A DNA stretch of 43,612 nucleotides. Source: Prevotella sp. (GTDB lineage Bacteria > Bacteroidota > Bacteroidia > Bacteroidales > Bacteroidaceae). Within the stretch, counting starts at the first letter, position 1. Every line of letters starts with the position of its first letter. Where the stretch lies: contig JALERP010000131.1 in assembly GCA_022764085.1 (NCBI GenBank), positions 1 to 43,612 on the forward strand. Direction: 5' to 3'. This document shows, piece by piece, positions 26,661 to 35,715 of this stretch. The position numbers and the translations under genes were made by a program. A model generated the notes under the pieces. The model saw only the letters and a program-made list of their open reading frames with translations, did not search any database and was not told where the DNA came from.

Positions 26661-28571
26661 TTGAAGACATTTGAAGAATTGGGCGTCAGCGAAGAGATTC
26701 GCCGCGCTATCACGGAGTTGGGCTTCGAGAGTCCGATGCCCGTACAGGAGGAAGTTATTCCCTATTTGCTTGGAAGTAATAATGATGTAATCGCACTGGC
26801 ACAGACCGGTACGGGCAAGACTGCCGCGTTCGGCATACCCGTGCTGCAACGCCTTGACCCCGAGAGCCATGAGACACAGGCACTTGTGCTGAGTCCTACA
26901 CGTGAGCTTTGTCTGCAGATTGCCGACGACCTGAAGGACTTCTCCAAGTATATGAAGGGCATCAACATCGTTGCGGTTTATGGTGGTGCATCCATCGAGA
27001 ACCAGATTCGTGCCCTGCGCCACGGGGCACAAGTGATTGTGGCTACACCGGGAAGACTTATCGACCTTATGCACAGGGGAAAGGCTAACCTCGAAAATGT
27101 GTATAACGTGGTGCTCGACGAGGCTGACGAAATGCTCAACATGGGCTTCACTGAAAGTATTAATGAGATATTTGAGGGGGTACCCAAGGACCGCAACACA
27201 CTGCTCTTCTCGGCAACAATGAGCCGCGAGATTGAGCGCATCGCCAAGAGTTATCTTCGTGAATACAAGGAAATTGTTGTGGGCAGCCGCAACGAGGGAG
27301 CAGAGAATGTCAACCATATATACTATATGGTGCATGCCAAGGACAAGTATCTTGCCCTCAAGCGCATCGTAGATTACAACCCCAAGATATTCGGAATCAT
27401 CTTCTGTCGCACCAAGCTTGAGACACAGGAAATAGCCGACAAGCTCATTCGCGACGGATATAACGCCGAGAGTCTTCACGGCGACCTCAGTCAGCAGCAG
27501 CGCGACCTGACCATGCAGAAGTTCCGCCAGCATCTCACACAGCTCCTCGTTGCCACGGATGTAGCAGCCAGAGGACTTGACGTTGACGACCTCACCCATG
27601 TCATCAATTATGGACTCCCAGATGACATTGAGAGCTACACCCACCGCAGCGGACGTACAGGTCGTGCCGGAAAGAAAGGTACTTCTATCTCCATTATGCA
27701 CATCCGCGAGAAGCACAAGATGAGGGCGATAGAGAAGGAGATAGGCAAGAGTTTCGTGGAGGGACAGATACCGTCTGCCAAGGAGATATGCAAGAAACAG
27801 CTATATAAGGTAATGGACCAGATAGTGAAGACCGACGTGAACGACGAGGAAATCGACCCGTTCATGGCCGACATCAACCGCTACTTCGAGTTCATGGACA
27901 AGGAAGACCTTATTAAGAAGATAGTGAGCATGGAGTTCGGCAAGTTCCTTGCCTATTATGCCGATGCGCCTGAGATTGAAGCCCCCTCTAAATCTCCCCG
28001 TGGGGAGACTTCCGGCAAGCGTGGCGGTAGAGGTGAGCGCAGCAACACTCCCCCTCGTGGGAGACGGAGAGGGGCTGAGTCAGGTTATCGCCGCCTGTTC
28101 ATCAACCTCGGAAAGGACGACGGTTTTTATCCCGGTGAAGTGATGCAGTATATCAACAAGCATGTCGAGGGACGTCAGGAGGTGGGACATATCGACCTGT
28201 TAGGAAAGTTCTCTTATATAGAAGTGCCTGAGAGTGATGCACAGAAGGTGATGAGTGCCCTTGACGGAACAAGATACAAGGGACGTGAAGTGCGCTGCAA
28301 TGATGCCGAGGAGAAGGGACATGGCAGGGCAGCTCGCTCTTCTGATGATGGCGACCGCAGGTCATCACGCGGAGGCAAAAAGTCATCCGAAAAGATTGTT
28401 ACGGCAAAGAAAGCCCATACTCCAAGAAAACCCAAGAAATCAATGGACATGCCGATGGAAACGGGCGATTGGCGCCAGTTCTTCAAGAATGGCAACAATG
28501 ATTTTAAGGGTGAGGAGCCTGACTTCAGCGAAGAAGGGTGGGCGATGAGAAAGCCGAGGAACAAGAAATAA
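26661..28571 (+). CDS. DEAD/DEAH-box RNA helicase (CsdA/DeaD-like) with DbpA-type RNA-binding domain, apparent TTG start
   Basis: ALAQTGTGKTAAFGIPVLQ, VLDEADEMLNMGF, FSATM and HRSGRTGRAGKKG; C-terminal GYRRLFINLGKDDGFYPGEVMQYIN. Confidence 0.95.
   Translation: MKTFEELGVSEEIRRAITELGFESPMPVQEEVIPYLLGSNNDVIALAQTGTGKTAAFGIPVLQRLDPESHETQALVLSPTRELCLQIADDLKDFSKYMKGINIVAVYGGASIENQIRALRHGAQVIVATPGRLIDLMHRGKANLENVYNVVLDEADEMLNMGFTESINEIFEGVPKDRNTLLFSATMSREIERIAKSYLREYKEIVVGSRNEGAENVNHIYYMVHAKDKYLALKRIVDYNPKIFGIIFCRTKLETQEIADKLIRDGYNAESLHGDLSQQQRDLTMQKFRQHLTQLLVATDVAARGLDVDDLTHVINYGLPDDIESYTHRSGRTGRAGKKGTSISIMHIREKHKMRAIEKEIGKSFVEGQIPSAKEICKKQLYKVMDQIVKTDVNDEEIDPFMADINRYFEFMDKEDLIKKIVSMEFGKFLAYYADAPEIEAPSKSPRGETSGKRGGRGERSNTPPRGRRRGAESGYRRLFINLGKDDGFYPGEVMQYINKHVEGRQEVGHIDLLGKFSYIEVPESDAQKVMSALDGTRYKGREVRCNDAEEKGHGRAARSSDDGDRRSSRGGKKSSEKIVTAKKAHTPRKPKKSMDMPMETGDWRQFFKNGNNDFKGEEPDFSEEGWAMRKPRNKK
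27980..28076. repeat. Palindromic TIR element within the helicase ORF
   Basis: agccccctctaaatctccccgtggggaga ... cactccccctcgtgggagacggagaggggct. Confidence 0.75.
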
Positions 28572-28608
28572 TCACCGGCATTAGCTTGGTGTTTAGGGTT
28601 GTAGGTAA

Positions 28609-28828
28609 CGCCCTGAAAGGGCAATGAGCACATAGCCCAGGGTATAGCGAAGCGGCACCCTGGGTGTAAAATAGTATGGCGATTATCGCCCTGAAAGGGC
28701 AAAAGCGTAAGTCTTGCAGTAGTTTTTCGCTTTTGCCCTTTCAGGGCGAATCTGCAAATAACCCGATTAAACCCAGGGTGTCGCTTCGCTATGCCCTGGG
28801 CTATGTGCTTTTGGGCTTTCAGCCCGAT
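28609..28828. repeat. Large inverted repeat of CGCCCTGAAAGGGC / AGCCCAGGGTATAGCGAAGCGGCACCCTGGGT units
   Basis: 21-bp perfect arms 28687-28707 / 28728-28748; 37-bp arms 28630-28666 / 28771-28807 with two mismatches. Confidence 0.92.
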
Positions 28829-28878
28829 ATGTTATGATTTTCAGCTTGCATTCCCTAACGTGCAAATATTTCAAATAG

Positions 28879-31758
28879 TTAATCGTATGAGATGTTTCGC
28901 AGTTCGCTCACATTGCTTTCCTGAGCCTTTTCGGTGAAGAAACGACCGAAGTCATCGGGCAGGAGAGTGATGGCGGGCTTGAAATCCTCGCTTTGCATAT
29001 ACTCTAATATGCTTCTTAACAGATGACGTGACTCTGGATATTGCTGAGTCGCGGTCAAGTCGCTCATGCACACAAACACTCGCCCCTTTCCTACATTTAA
29101 CTCAAAGAAGAGGGCAAGACGATGGTTGCGCTCCACATTGTCAATCACCTGTACAAGCGGCTGGTAGTCTTTCGGCATCTTGTCCATCACCAACGGGCGT
29201 GACTCATGGACAATCGATGCCCACTGCCAGTTGGTGTGCTTGTCTGTAGGGAACGACTTAAACACAGGATGCTCCATCTCGTTAACAAGCAAACCGAGTG
29301 TTCCAGGCGAAACAGGTTTCTTGTTGTTTTCGGATATGGTCTTGAACATGCGGTAGTTCCAGTAGTCTGTCTGCACCAAGCCACCTACGGTTTGGTCGGC
29401 ATACATTCCCTTCTTTGGCATGAGCAGTACCTTTGCTCCATCCCTTAACTTTTTCATTACGCTTTCGTCAAGAGTGTCGGCTATGACAATGCCCTTTGAG
29501 ATAGTACCCAACTGTTTTTCCATATCGTATTGGGGGTATATCCACAACGTGTAGTCGTTATGATAAGGAGTGTCGGTGATGGACAATGCCAATCTCACTT
29601 TCTCTGCCTTTTTCGTCTTGCTGAGTCGTGCCACTACCGAGTCGCATGACACATCGAACACTCCCGCCTTTACATTGTTGAGCTTAGTACTGTCTTGTGC
29701 CAAAATCACATTCTTATCGCTGACAAATGCCCATTTCATCGTCTTTCCATCCAGAACAGAGTTGTCTTCGGCATAATTTGCTATTATGCACTTCCATGTG
29801 ATAGTGTCACCCTCGCTATACGTGAGTCGTGGCAGTTCGGCCATCGGCACCACCTTGTCACACCATTGTCTCCATCTCTTGACATCAACAATCTCCTTAC
29901 TGTCCATAAATGCGTCGAGTATGCCCACGTATGCAGAGCCTTGTCCCGGGTAGTCTTGAATGTCGAGCAGTTGGAATCCAGCCATATTCCTTGTCCTGAG
30001 GTCCATCTCAATGTCAGCTTTATACAGTTCAGCCGACCATTTCCCCGAAGCCTCATGAAAATCCTTTGCCTGTGACAACATTCCCGCATCCTTTAGTCTC
30101 TGACGGAATATCCTCATGTTGTCAGGACGCAGTACTCCGTTATACTTCTCAATCTCGTTATAATCAGGATAAGTTTGGAATTGTCCCGTCTCATGACTGA
30201 TAATAGGCACCTTGCTTCCTGCAATCGCCTTCTCGAAGTTGGTGGTGGTGTTGGGATATTCGTGATTGATGAGACCGCCGTCGAAGGCATCGCAGAAAGA
30301 GAACGAACCGCGCACGTGGGTATTGTATTCACCCCATGCCTCACCACCGATGCGACAAGTGGTGAAATAGTCCATTCCGTCGAGCACCCCCTTGTATCCG
30401 AGATACATGTTAGATCCAAAGGTGTAGAGACGTCGTGTAGCGTCACCGTCACCTGACTTTTCGCAATTTTTATCCATCTGTCGGAAGTCGTTGACGTAAT
30501 CCGCCATCAGTTCGGTGCTTCCCCAAAGTTCATTGCCAAGGCCCATCATCACGAATGACGGATGATTGCCGTAAGTCTCGATAATCTTCCTTCCCTCGTC
30601 TCTCAGATAGGAAGTAAGCCACTCGTCCTTTTCGTCAAATCCGCCCCATATAGGCAGTTCGGGTTGAAGATAGATACCGAGGTTATCAGCAGCTTGGAAG
30701 CAAGCCTCCGGCGGGCACCATGAGTGGAAGCGCACATGGTTGATGCCATATTGCTTGCATGTCTTGAGATAGTTGTACCACTCGTCATATCCCATAGCCA
30801 CATGTCCCGTCAGAGGCCATACGCATGCGTCGTGCTTTCCGCGCAGAAAAGTCTTTCGTCCATTCACGGTGAAATGGTTTCCTTCAGCCTTGAAGTCGCA
30901 TAGGGCGAAGGTGGCAGTCATCTCGTCCGACTTGCCCTTGCATTCCACCCTTACCTTCACCTTATTGAGGTATTGCGGAGTGTGCTCACTCCATTTTTTA
31001 GCGTTTTCACCGAGGTTGTGAGTGTAAAAGAGCGTTGTCGTGCCGTCTCCGTTAATGGTTCTCCGGCAAATATCACTGCGTGTTATGTCAATCACTTCGT
31101 CTTTCTTCTGTTTTGCACTAAAATATAACTTTACATTATACTTTTGCTTGGGATTACCTTCGAGAGTTATCTCAATGTTCACCTTATTTTTTGAGGCGAT
31201 TGGGGATGTCCTGATACACTTGACAGTGACAGGAGATTCCTTAGCTTCGAGATACATCTTTCCGATGATACCGTTCCAGTTAGTCTGAGTATCCTCGGTA
31301 TATGCGTGAGAAGAGCCGAGCAGTTGCTTAGGCACACTGTTTCCGTTATCAACCTTGATGTCGAGTTGATGTTGGCCTGGAGTCAGTTTGCCAGTCAGGT
31401 CATAAATATGTGGCACCGAGATATCGTCGCATTTACCCACTTCCAAACCGTCTATATAAATAGTGGTGGGTTTTGTCCTTTCAAGAAACAGAGTAATCCT
31501 CTTGGTTTTCCATGACGATGGGATGTCTATACTCTTTGAATAAGTGGCTTCGCCAAACCATGTGAAGAAGCGCGAGAGATGCGTGGTCTCGTCGCGCTTG
31601 GTGTTAGGTTCACCTTTGCGGTTGGTGTCGGTAGTTCCAGGCAGATGTACAGCCTCTTTCCCCAACATCCATTGTCCGCTGAGGTCTATTTGTGTCGTTT
31701 GGGCGCTCGCCAATCCCGACGATACCACAAACAATGTTGTGACAATTAGTTTTTTCAT
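28879..31758 (-). CDS. Glycoside hydrolase family 2 protein (beta-galactosidase-like)
   Basis: Signal peptide; GINHVRFHSWCPPEACFQAADNLGIYLQPELP; HPSFVMMGLGNELWG acid/base; PIISHETGQFQTYPDY nucleophile region. Confidence 0.92.
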   Translation of the reverse strand: MKKLIVTTLFVVSSGLASAQTTQIDLSGQWMLGKEAVHLPGTTDTNRKGEPNTKRDETTHLSRFFTWFGEATYSKSIDIPSSWKTKRITLFLERTKPTTIYIDGLEVGKCDDISVPHIYDLTGKLTPGQHQLDIKVDNGNSVPKQLLGSSHAYTEDTQTNWNGIIGKMYLEAKESPVTVKCIRTSPIASKNKVNIEITLEGNPKQKYNVKLYFSAKQKKDEVIDITRSDICRRTINGDGTTTLFYTHNLGENAKKWSEHTPQYLNKVKVRVECKGKSDEMTATFALCDFKAEGNHFTVNGRKTFLRGKHDACVWPLTGHVAMGYDEWYNYLKTCKQYGINHVRFHSWCPPEACFQAADNLGIYLQPELPIWGGFDEKDEWLTSYLRDEGRKIIETYGNHPSFVMMGLGNELWGSTELMADYVNDFRQMDKNCEKSGDGDATRRLYTFGSNMYLGYKGVLDGMDYFTTCRIGGEAWGEYNTHVRGSFSFCDAFDGGLINHEYPNTTTNFEKAIAGSKVPIISHETGQFQTYPDYNEIEKYNGVLRPDNMRIFRQRLKDAGMLSQAKDFHEASGKWSAELYKADIEMDLRTRNMAGFQLLDIQDYPGQGSAYVGILDAFMDSKEIVDVKRWRQWCDKVVPMAELPRLTYSEGDTITWKCIIANYAEDNSVLDGKTMKWAFVSDKNVILAQDSTKLNNVKAGVFDVSCDSVVARLSKTKKAEKVRLALSITDTPYHNDYTLWIYPQYDMEKQLGTISKGIVIADTLDESVMKKLRDGAKVLLMPKKGMYADQTVGGLVQTDYWNYRMFKTISENNKKPVSPGTLGLLVNEMEHPVFKSFPTDKHTNWQWASIVHESRPLVMDKMPKDYQPLVQVIDNVERNHRLALFFELNVGKGRVFVCMSDLTATQQYPESRHLLRSILEYMQSEDFKPAITLLPDDFGRFFTEKAQESNVSELRNISYD

Positions 31759-31782
31759 ACTTAGGTTTTTCGTTATAAAGAA

Positions 31783-33897
31783 TTATTTTGCTCCAATCTC
31801 CTTGATGAGTCGGTCGGCATGTCCCCACTTGTCCATCATATATAGTACGTAGCGGATGTCAACACCGATGCATCGTGCGAGCTTGTTGTCGAAGAAGATG
31901 TCGCTTGAGAGACTGTCCCAGTTGCCGTCGAATGCGAGGCCGATCAGTTCCCCCTTGCCGTTGAACATGGGTGAGCCGCTGTTACCTCCTGTGATGTCGT
32001 TGTTTGTGAGGAAGCAGAGCTGCATCTTGCCCGTGTTCTTGTCGGTGTATTTTCCGAAATCCTTTGCGCTCATGAGTTCGTGCATAATCGGCTCGGCGAA
32101 GTATTCAAAGTTTTTGTCGCTCTGCTTCATCTTCTCCACGATACTTGGTGCATCGGTGAAGTATCCAGATGGTTTGCCGTTCAGATTGAAACCTCCTACC
32201 TGTCCGTAGCTCAGTCGCATGGTGAAGTTGGCGTCGCTGTAGTGTGGCAGTTCCTGCTCCATGCGCAGGATGGCATCGCAGAGATAGCGTTCTTGAATCT
32301 CGATGGAATCGTTGAGTTTGTCCAGTTCGTTCTTCAAATCGCCGAAGACAGTGGTAAGGTCGAGTCCCATTTTGATACCGCAGTCCTTGGCGTAAATCTT
32401 CTTGTTGATGTATATTTTCTCACCGCTCTTCATGAGTACGGTGTTGTTCCATACATCCTCAACATATTTTGAGTAATCGCCTTTGTAGTTGTTGTCGATA
32501 GTCTGATAGAACTCGGGCAAGTATTTTGCGTCAACATGCTCGCGGTAGTTCTTAAGCAGGGTGGCATATACCTCCTTGTCGAGAGCAGCGTCCCATGTGT
32601 CGCTGTTGTCGTCGTATTCCACGTATTGCTTTGACTTGCTCTTCTTGGGTCCTTTCACTTCGATGCCGTTGTGATACTTGAATGCACGGTCGGCAAGTTC
32701 GTTGGTGCGAATGAATGTCTCGCGGAAATACATGTAGTTGCGCCTTGCCACAAGACGTTTGTCGTATAGGCTTTTCATCAAGTCGAAATCGAGCTTCCCC
32801 TTGAGGTAGTTAGTGAAAGTCTGGAAACGTCTTACCCTCTCCTCATAGTCGGCTTTTTGGCGTATAAGACCGATGGAATCGATACATTTGTTCATTCCTA
32901 TTGAGTTTTTCCAATAGTTGCTGCTCTGTGCGTACTTAGAGTCATACTTGATTCTCACAGCCTCGTCTGCCCGCATGTGCTTGAGCATAACCTCCTGTTT
33001 CACGCCTCTGACCTGTGCTCGCGGAGCGTTTTCAGCATCTCTGCGCTCACGTATTCCGTATGACGAGAGATATCGGTTTGTGCTTCCGGGATAACCCATA
33101 GTCATGGCAAAGTCACCTTCTTTATATCCTTGCAATGATACGGGCGACCAGTGTTTGGGCTTGTAGGGCACATTGTCCTTACTGTAAGCTGCAGGCCCGT
33201 TGGTTTTCGGGTCGGCATAAATACGGAAGACAGAGAAGTCGCAAGTCTGTCGTGGCCACATCCAGTTGTCAGTCTCGCCTCCGAACTTGCCCATCGACTT
33301 GGGTACGGTGAAAACGAGTCTGAGGTCGGTGAAGTCGCGGTAGGTTGTAGCGTAATACTTGTTGCCCTCATAGTAAGGTTTGATTTCAAGTCTCAGTGTA
33401 GAGTCCTTCGCTTTTACCTCTTTTGACATGTCGTTCTCGATGGAATCGAGGAAATTCACCTGTTCCGATGGAGTCAGCTTGTTGATGCCCTTCTTGTCGA
33501 GAAGCTCAGTGATGTCCTTCTGCTCAACCATAAAGCTGACGAACATGTTCTCGTTTGGCAGTTCCTCCTCGAAGCTCTTTGCGTAGAATCCGTTGAGCAT
33601 GTAGTCGTGCTCCACAGTTGAGTGACTACGGATAGATTCGAAACCGCAGTGGTGGTTGGTGAACACCAGTCCGTCGGGTGAGACAACCACTCCCGAGCAA
33701 TATCCGGAGAAGTTAACCACCACGTTCTTGATAGCATTATCACTGTTGTACAATGCGTCGTATGGCATTGTAAAACCTTCTGCCTGCATCTGATTATATA
33801 CAGCCTGCGGCAGGTTGTAGAGCATCCACATGCCTTCGTCGGCATTTACAGATGCGGTTGACAGCATAGCTGCCATGATTAATGTGCTTTTCTTCAT
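31783..33897 (-). CDS. S46 family dipeptidyl-peptidase (DPP7/DPP11 family)
   Basis: GVVVSPDGLVFTNHHCGFESIRSHSTVEHDYMLNGF and DITGGNSGSPMFNGKGELIGLAFDGNWDSLSSDI. Confidence 0.95.
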   Translation of the reverse strand: MKKSTLIMAAMLSTASVNADEGMWMLYNLPQAVYNQMQAEGFTMPYDALYNSDNAIKNVVVNFSGYCSGVVVSPDGLVFTNHHCGFESIRSHSTVEHDYMLNGFYAKSFEEELPNENMFVSFMVEQKDITELLDKKGINKLTPSEQVNFLDSIENDMSKEVKAKDSTLRLEIKPYYEGNKYYATTYRDFTDLRLVFTVPKSMGKFGGETDNWMWPRQTCDFSVFRIYADPKTNGPAAYSKDNVPYKPKHWSPVSLQGYKEGDFAMTMGYPGSTNRYLSSYGIRERRDAENAPRAQVRGVKQEVMLKHMRADEAVRIKYDSKYAQSSNYWKNSIGMNKCIDSIGLIRQKADYEERVRRFQTFTNYLKGKLDFDLMKSLYDKRLVARRNYMYFRETFIRTNELADRAFKYHNGIEVKGPKKSKSKQYVEYDDNSDTWDAALDKEVYATLLKNYREHVDAKYLPEFYQTIDNNYKGDYSKYVEDVWNNTVLMKSGEKIYINKKIYAKDCGIKMGLDLTTVFGDLKNELDKLNDSIEIQERYLCDAILRMEQELPHYSDANFTMRLSYGQVGGFNLNGKPSGYFTDAPSIVEKMKQSDKNFEYFAEPIMHELMSAKDFGKYTDKNTGKMQLCFLTNNDITGGNSGSPMFNGKGELIGLAFDGNWDSLSSDIFFDNKLARCIGVDIRYVLYMMDKWGHADRLIKEIGAK

Positions 33898-33941
33898 AAA
33901 AATATCTTAATTCTTAATCCCTAATTCCTAAATCCTAATCC

Positions 33942-35435
33942 CTAATTCCTAATTCCTAATTTCTTAAGTATCGGAGTTATCGGGAAGTCTTTCTTCACGA
34001 TATAAGATACAAAGAGAATGAGAAGTATAGTATTGTCAATCATCCTTATAACAATATTATCCCAGATGTATTCGTTAAATTTTATCAGTCCGAAGGTGAT
34101 GAGTGTGAGAATAACATATACAGATATTCTCCTGAGGTCGTATTTGATGGGATAGTATTTCTGTCCGACGAAATAGCTTAGAGCCATAGCCGTTCCATAT
34201 CCGGCAAATCCCGCCCAAGCGCAAGCCATATATCCATATTGCGGCACGAAGATGACATTAACCGCAATGAGCACAGCGCATCCAATACCCGAGAACCATG
34301 CCCCCCAAATAGTCTTGTCGATGAGCTTATACCAGAATGAGAGGTTGAAGTATATTCCCATCATAATCTCAGCCGCCATCACTATAGGCACGACTTTCAG
34401 CCCTTCCCAGTAGTCCTGTCCAATGATATGCTTCAGTATGTCGAGATAAGCCATTACGACGAGGAAAGCCAGTAGTGTGAATATGATGAAATATTTCATA
34501 GCCTTGGCGTAAGTCTCCCTGTTGTCCTTGTCCTTCGCCTTGCCGAAGACAAACGGTTCGTAAGCATATCTGAACGCCTGTGTTATCATTGCCATAATCA
34601 TGGCAATTTTGGAAGCCGCACCATAGATACCCAGTTGTTCATGTGCATTGTTAGCCTTGTAGATATATGGGAAGAGAATCTTGTCAGCCGTTTGGTTGAG
34701 TATTCCTGCAATACCCAGTATTAGAATAGGCCAACTGTATCCAAGCATTCTCTTCATCAGATCTCTGTCGAAAGTATATTTAAATCCAGACAGTTCCTTG
34801 TAGAAGCAGAAAGTTATCATACCAGTGCATGCAAGATTGATATAGAAGGCATATCCGGGTCCGATATTAGGGTTGTAAATTATCCCGATTTCATCTGGAT
34901 AACTTTTGAACAGAGCCGGTAAGAGTAGGAAAAATACGAGGTTGAGCAAGATGTTGAGCAAGATGAACAACATCTTGAGAGCAGCAAACTTAACAGGTTT
35001 TTTCTTGTATCTCAGATAAGCGAAAGGGATACACTGGAACGCGTCAATAGCCACAGTGATAGCCATCACCCAAATATATGATGGGTGTTCAGCATACCCC
35101 ATCACGTTGGATAATGGAGTTATGAATGTGAACACGAGGGCAATGAAAACCAATGCGGTGAATCCCACAGCCGTGAGTATAGTGGAATACACTTTCTGCG
35201 GGTCTTCGCGTTCTTTGTTGGCGAATCGGAAGAAGGTAGTCTCCATTCCGAAAGTCAGCATCACGAGTATGAGTGCTGTATAGGCGTACATATTGGTGAT
35301 GACGCCATATCCGCCGCTTGAAGCCGACAGTTGTGTCGTATAAAGCGGCACGAGCAAATAGTTGAGAAATCGCCCAACTATGCTGCTAAGTCCGTAAATG
35401 GCCGTGTCCTTGGCCAGAGATTTCATATTTGCCAT
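33942..35435 (-). CDS. Lipopolysaccharide/oligosaccharide flippase (MATE/PST-like)
   Basis: MANMKSLAKDTAIYGLSSIVGRFLNYLLVPLYTTQLS...; the start is revised to Met35435 because the upstream part is repeat-derived. Confidence 0.85.
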   Translation of the reverse strand: MANMKSLAKDTAIYGLSSIVGRFLNYLLVPLYTTQLSASSGGYGVITNMYAYTALILVMLTFGMETTFFRFANKEREDPQKVYSTILTAVGFTALVFIALVFTFITPLSNVMGYAEHPSYIWVMAITVAIDAFQCIPFAYLRYKKKPVKFAALKMLFILLNILLNLVFFLLLPALFKSYPDEIGIIYNPNIGPGYAFYINLACTGMITFCFYKELSGFKYTFDRDLMKRMLGYSWPILILGIAGILNQTADKILFPYIYKANNAHEQLGIYGAASKIAMIMAMITQAFRYAYEPFVFGKAKDKDNRETYAKAMKYFIIFTLLAFLVVMAYLDILKHIIGQDYWEGLKVVPIVMAAEIMMGIYFNLSFWYKLIDKTIWGAWFSGIGCAVLIAVNVIFVPQYGYMACAWAGFAGYGTAMALSYFVGQKYYPIKYDLRRISVYVILTLITFGLIKFNEYIWDNIVIRMIDNTILLILFVSYIVKKDFPITPILKKLGIRN

Positions 35436-35440
35436 AATTC

Positions 35441-35502
35441 TTTTTTTTTTTTTGTAGGGGGGTGTAGGGTTTTGTAGGGTTTTGTAGGGTTTTGTAGGGG
35501 GG
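35441..35502. repeat. T13 homopolymer plus (TTTTGTAGGG)n decamer array upstream of the flippase
   Basis: ttttttttttttt gtaggggggt gtagggttttgtagggttttgtagggttttgtagggggg. Confidence 0.9.
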
Positions 35503-35715
35503 AGTTTACACAAATCTATACAGAACTGTTCTCACCTGCTTCACCTATCTCCTGCCTACACAAATCTGCTCATTCCATCATAAACAATAACTCTCTCTTA
35601 CTCTCCAAATTTAATCAATCTCTAAATTTAATCCTATATCCAATTGTTTATTGCTTTATAGCCTCTATCTAACTAATTATTGCCTCATTGGCATCTTTTA
35701 ATACCCTAATTCCAT

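Noticed and set aside
26658-27716. 352-aa - strand ORF opposite the helicase
   Set aside because: Antisense to conserved DEAD-box motifs; no domain signature.
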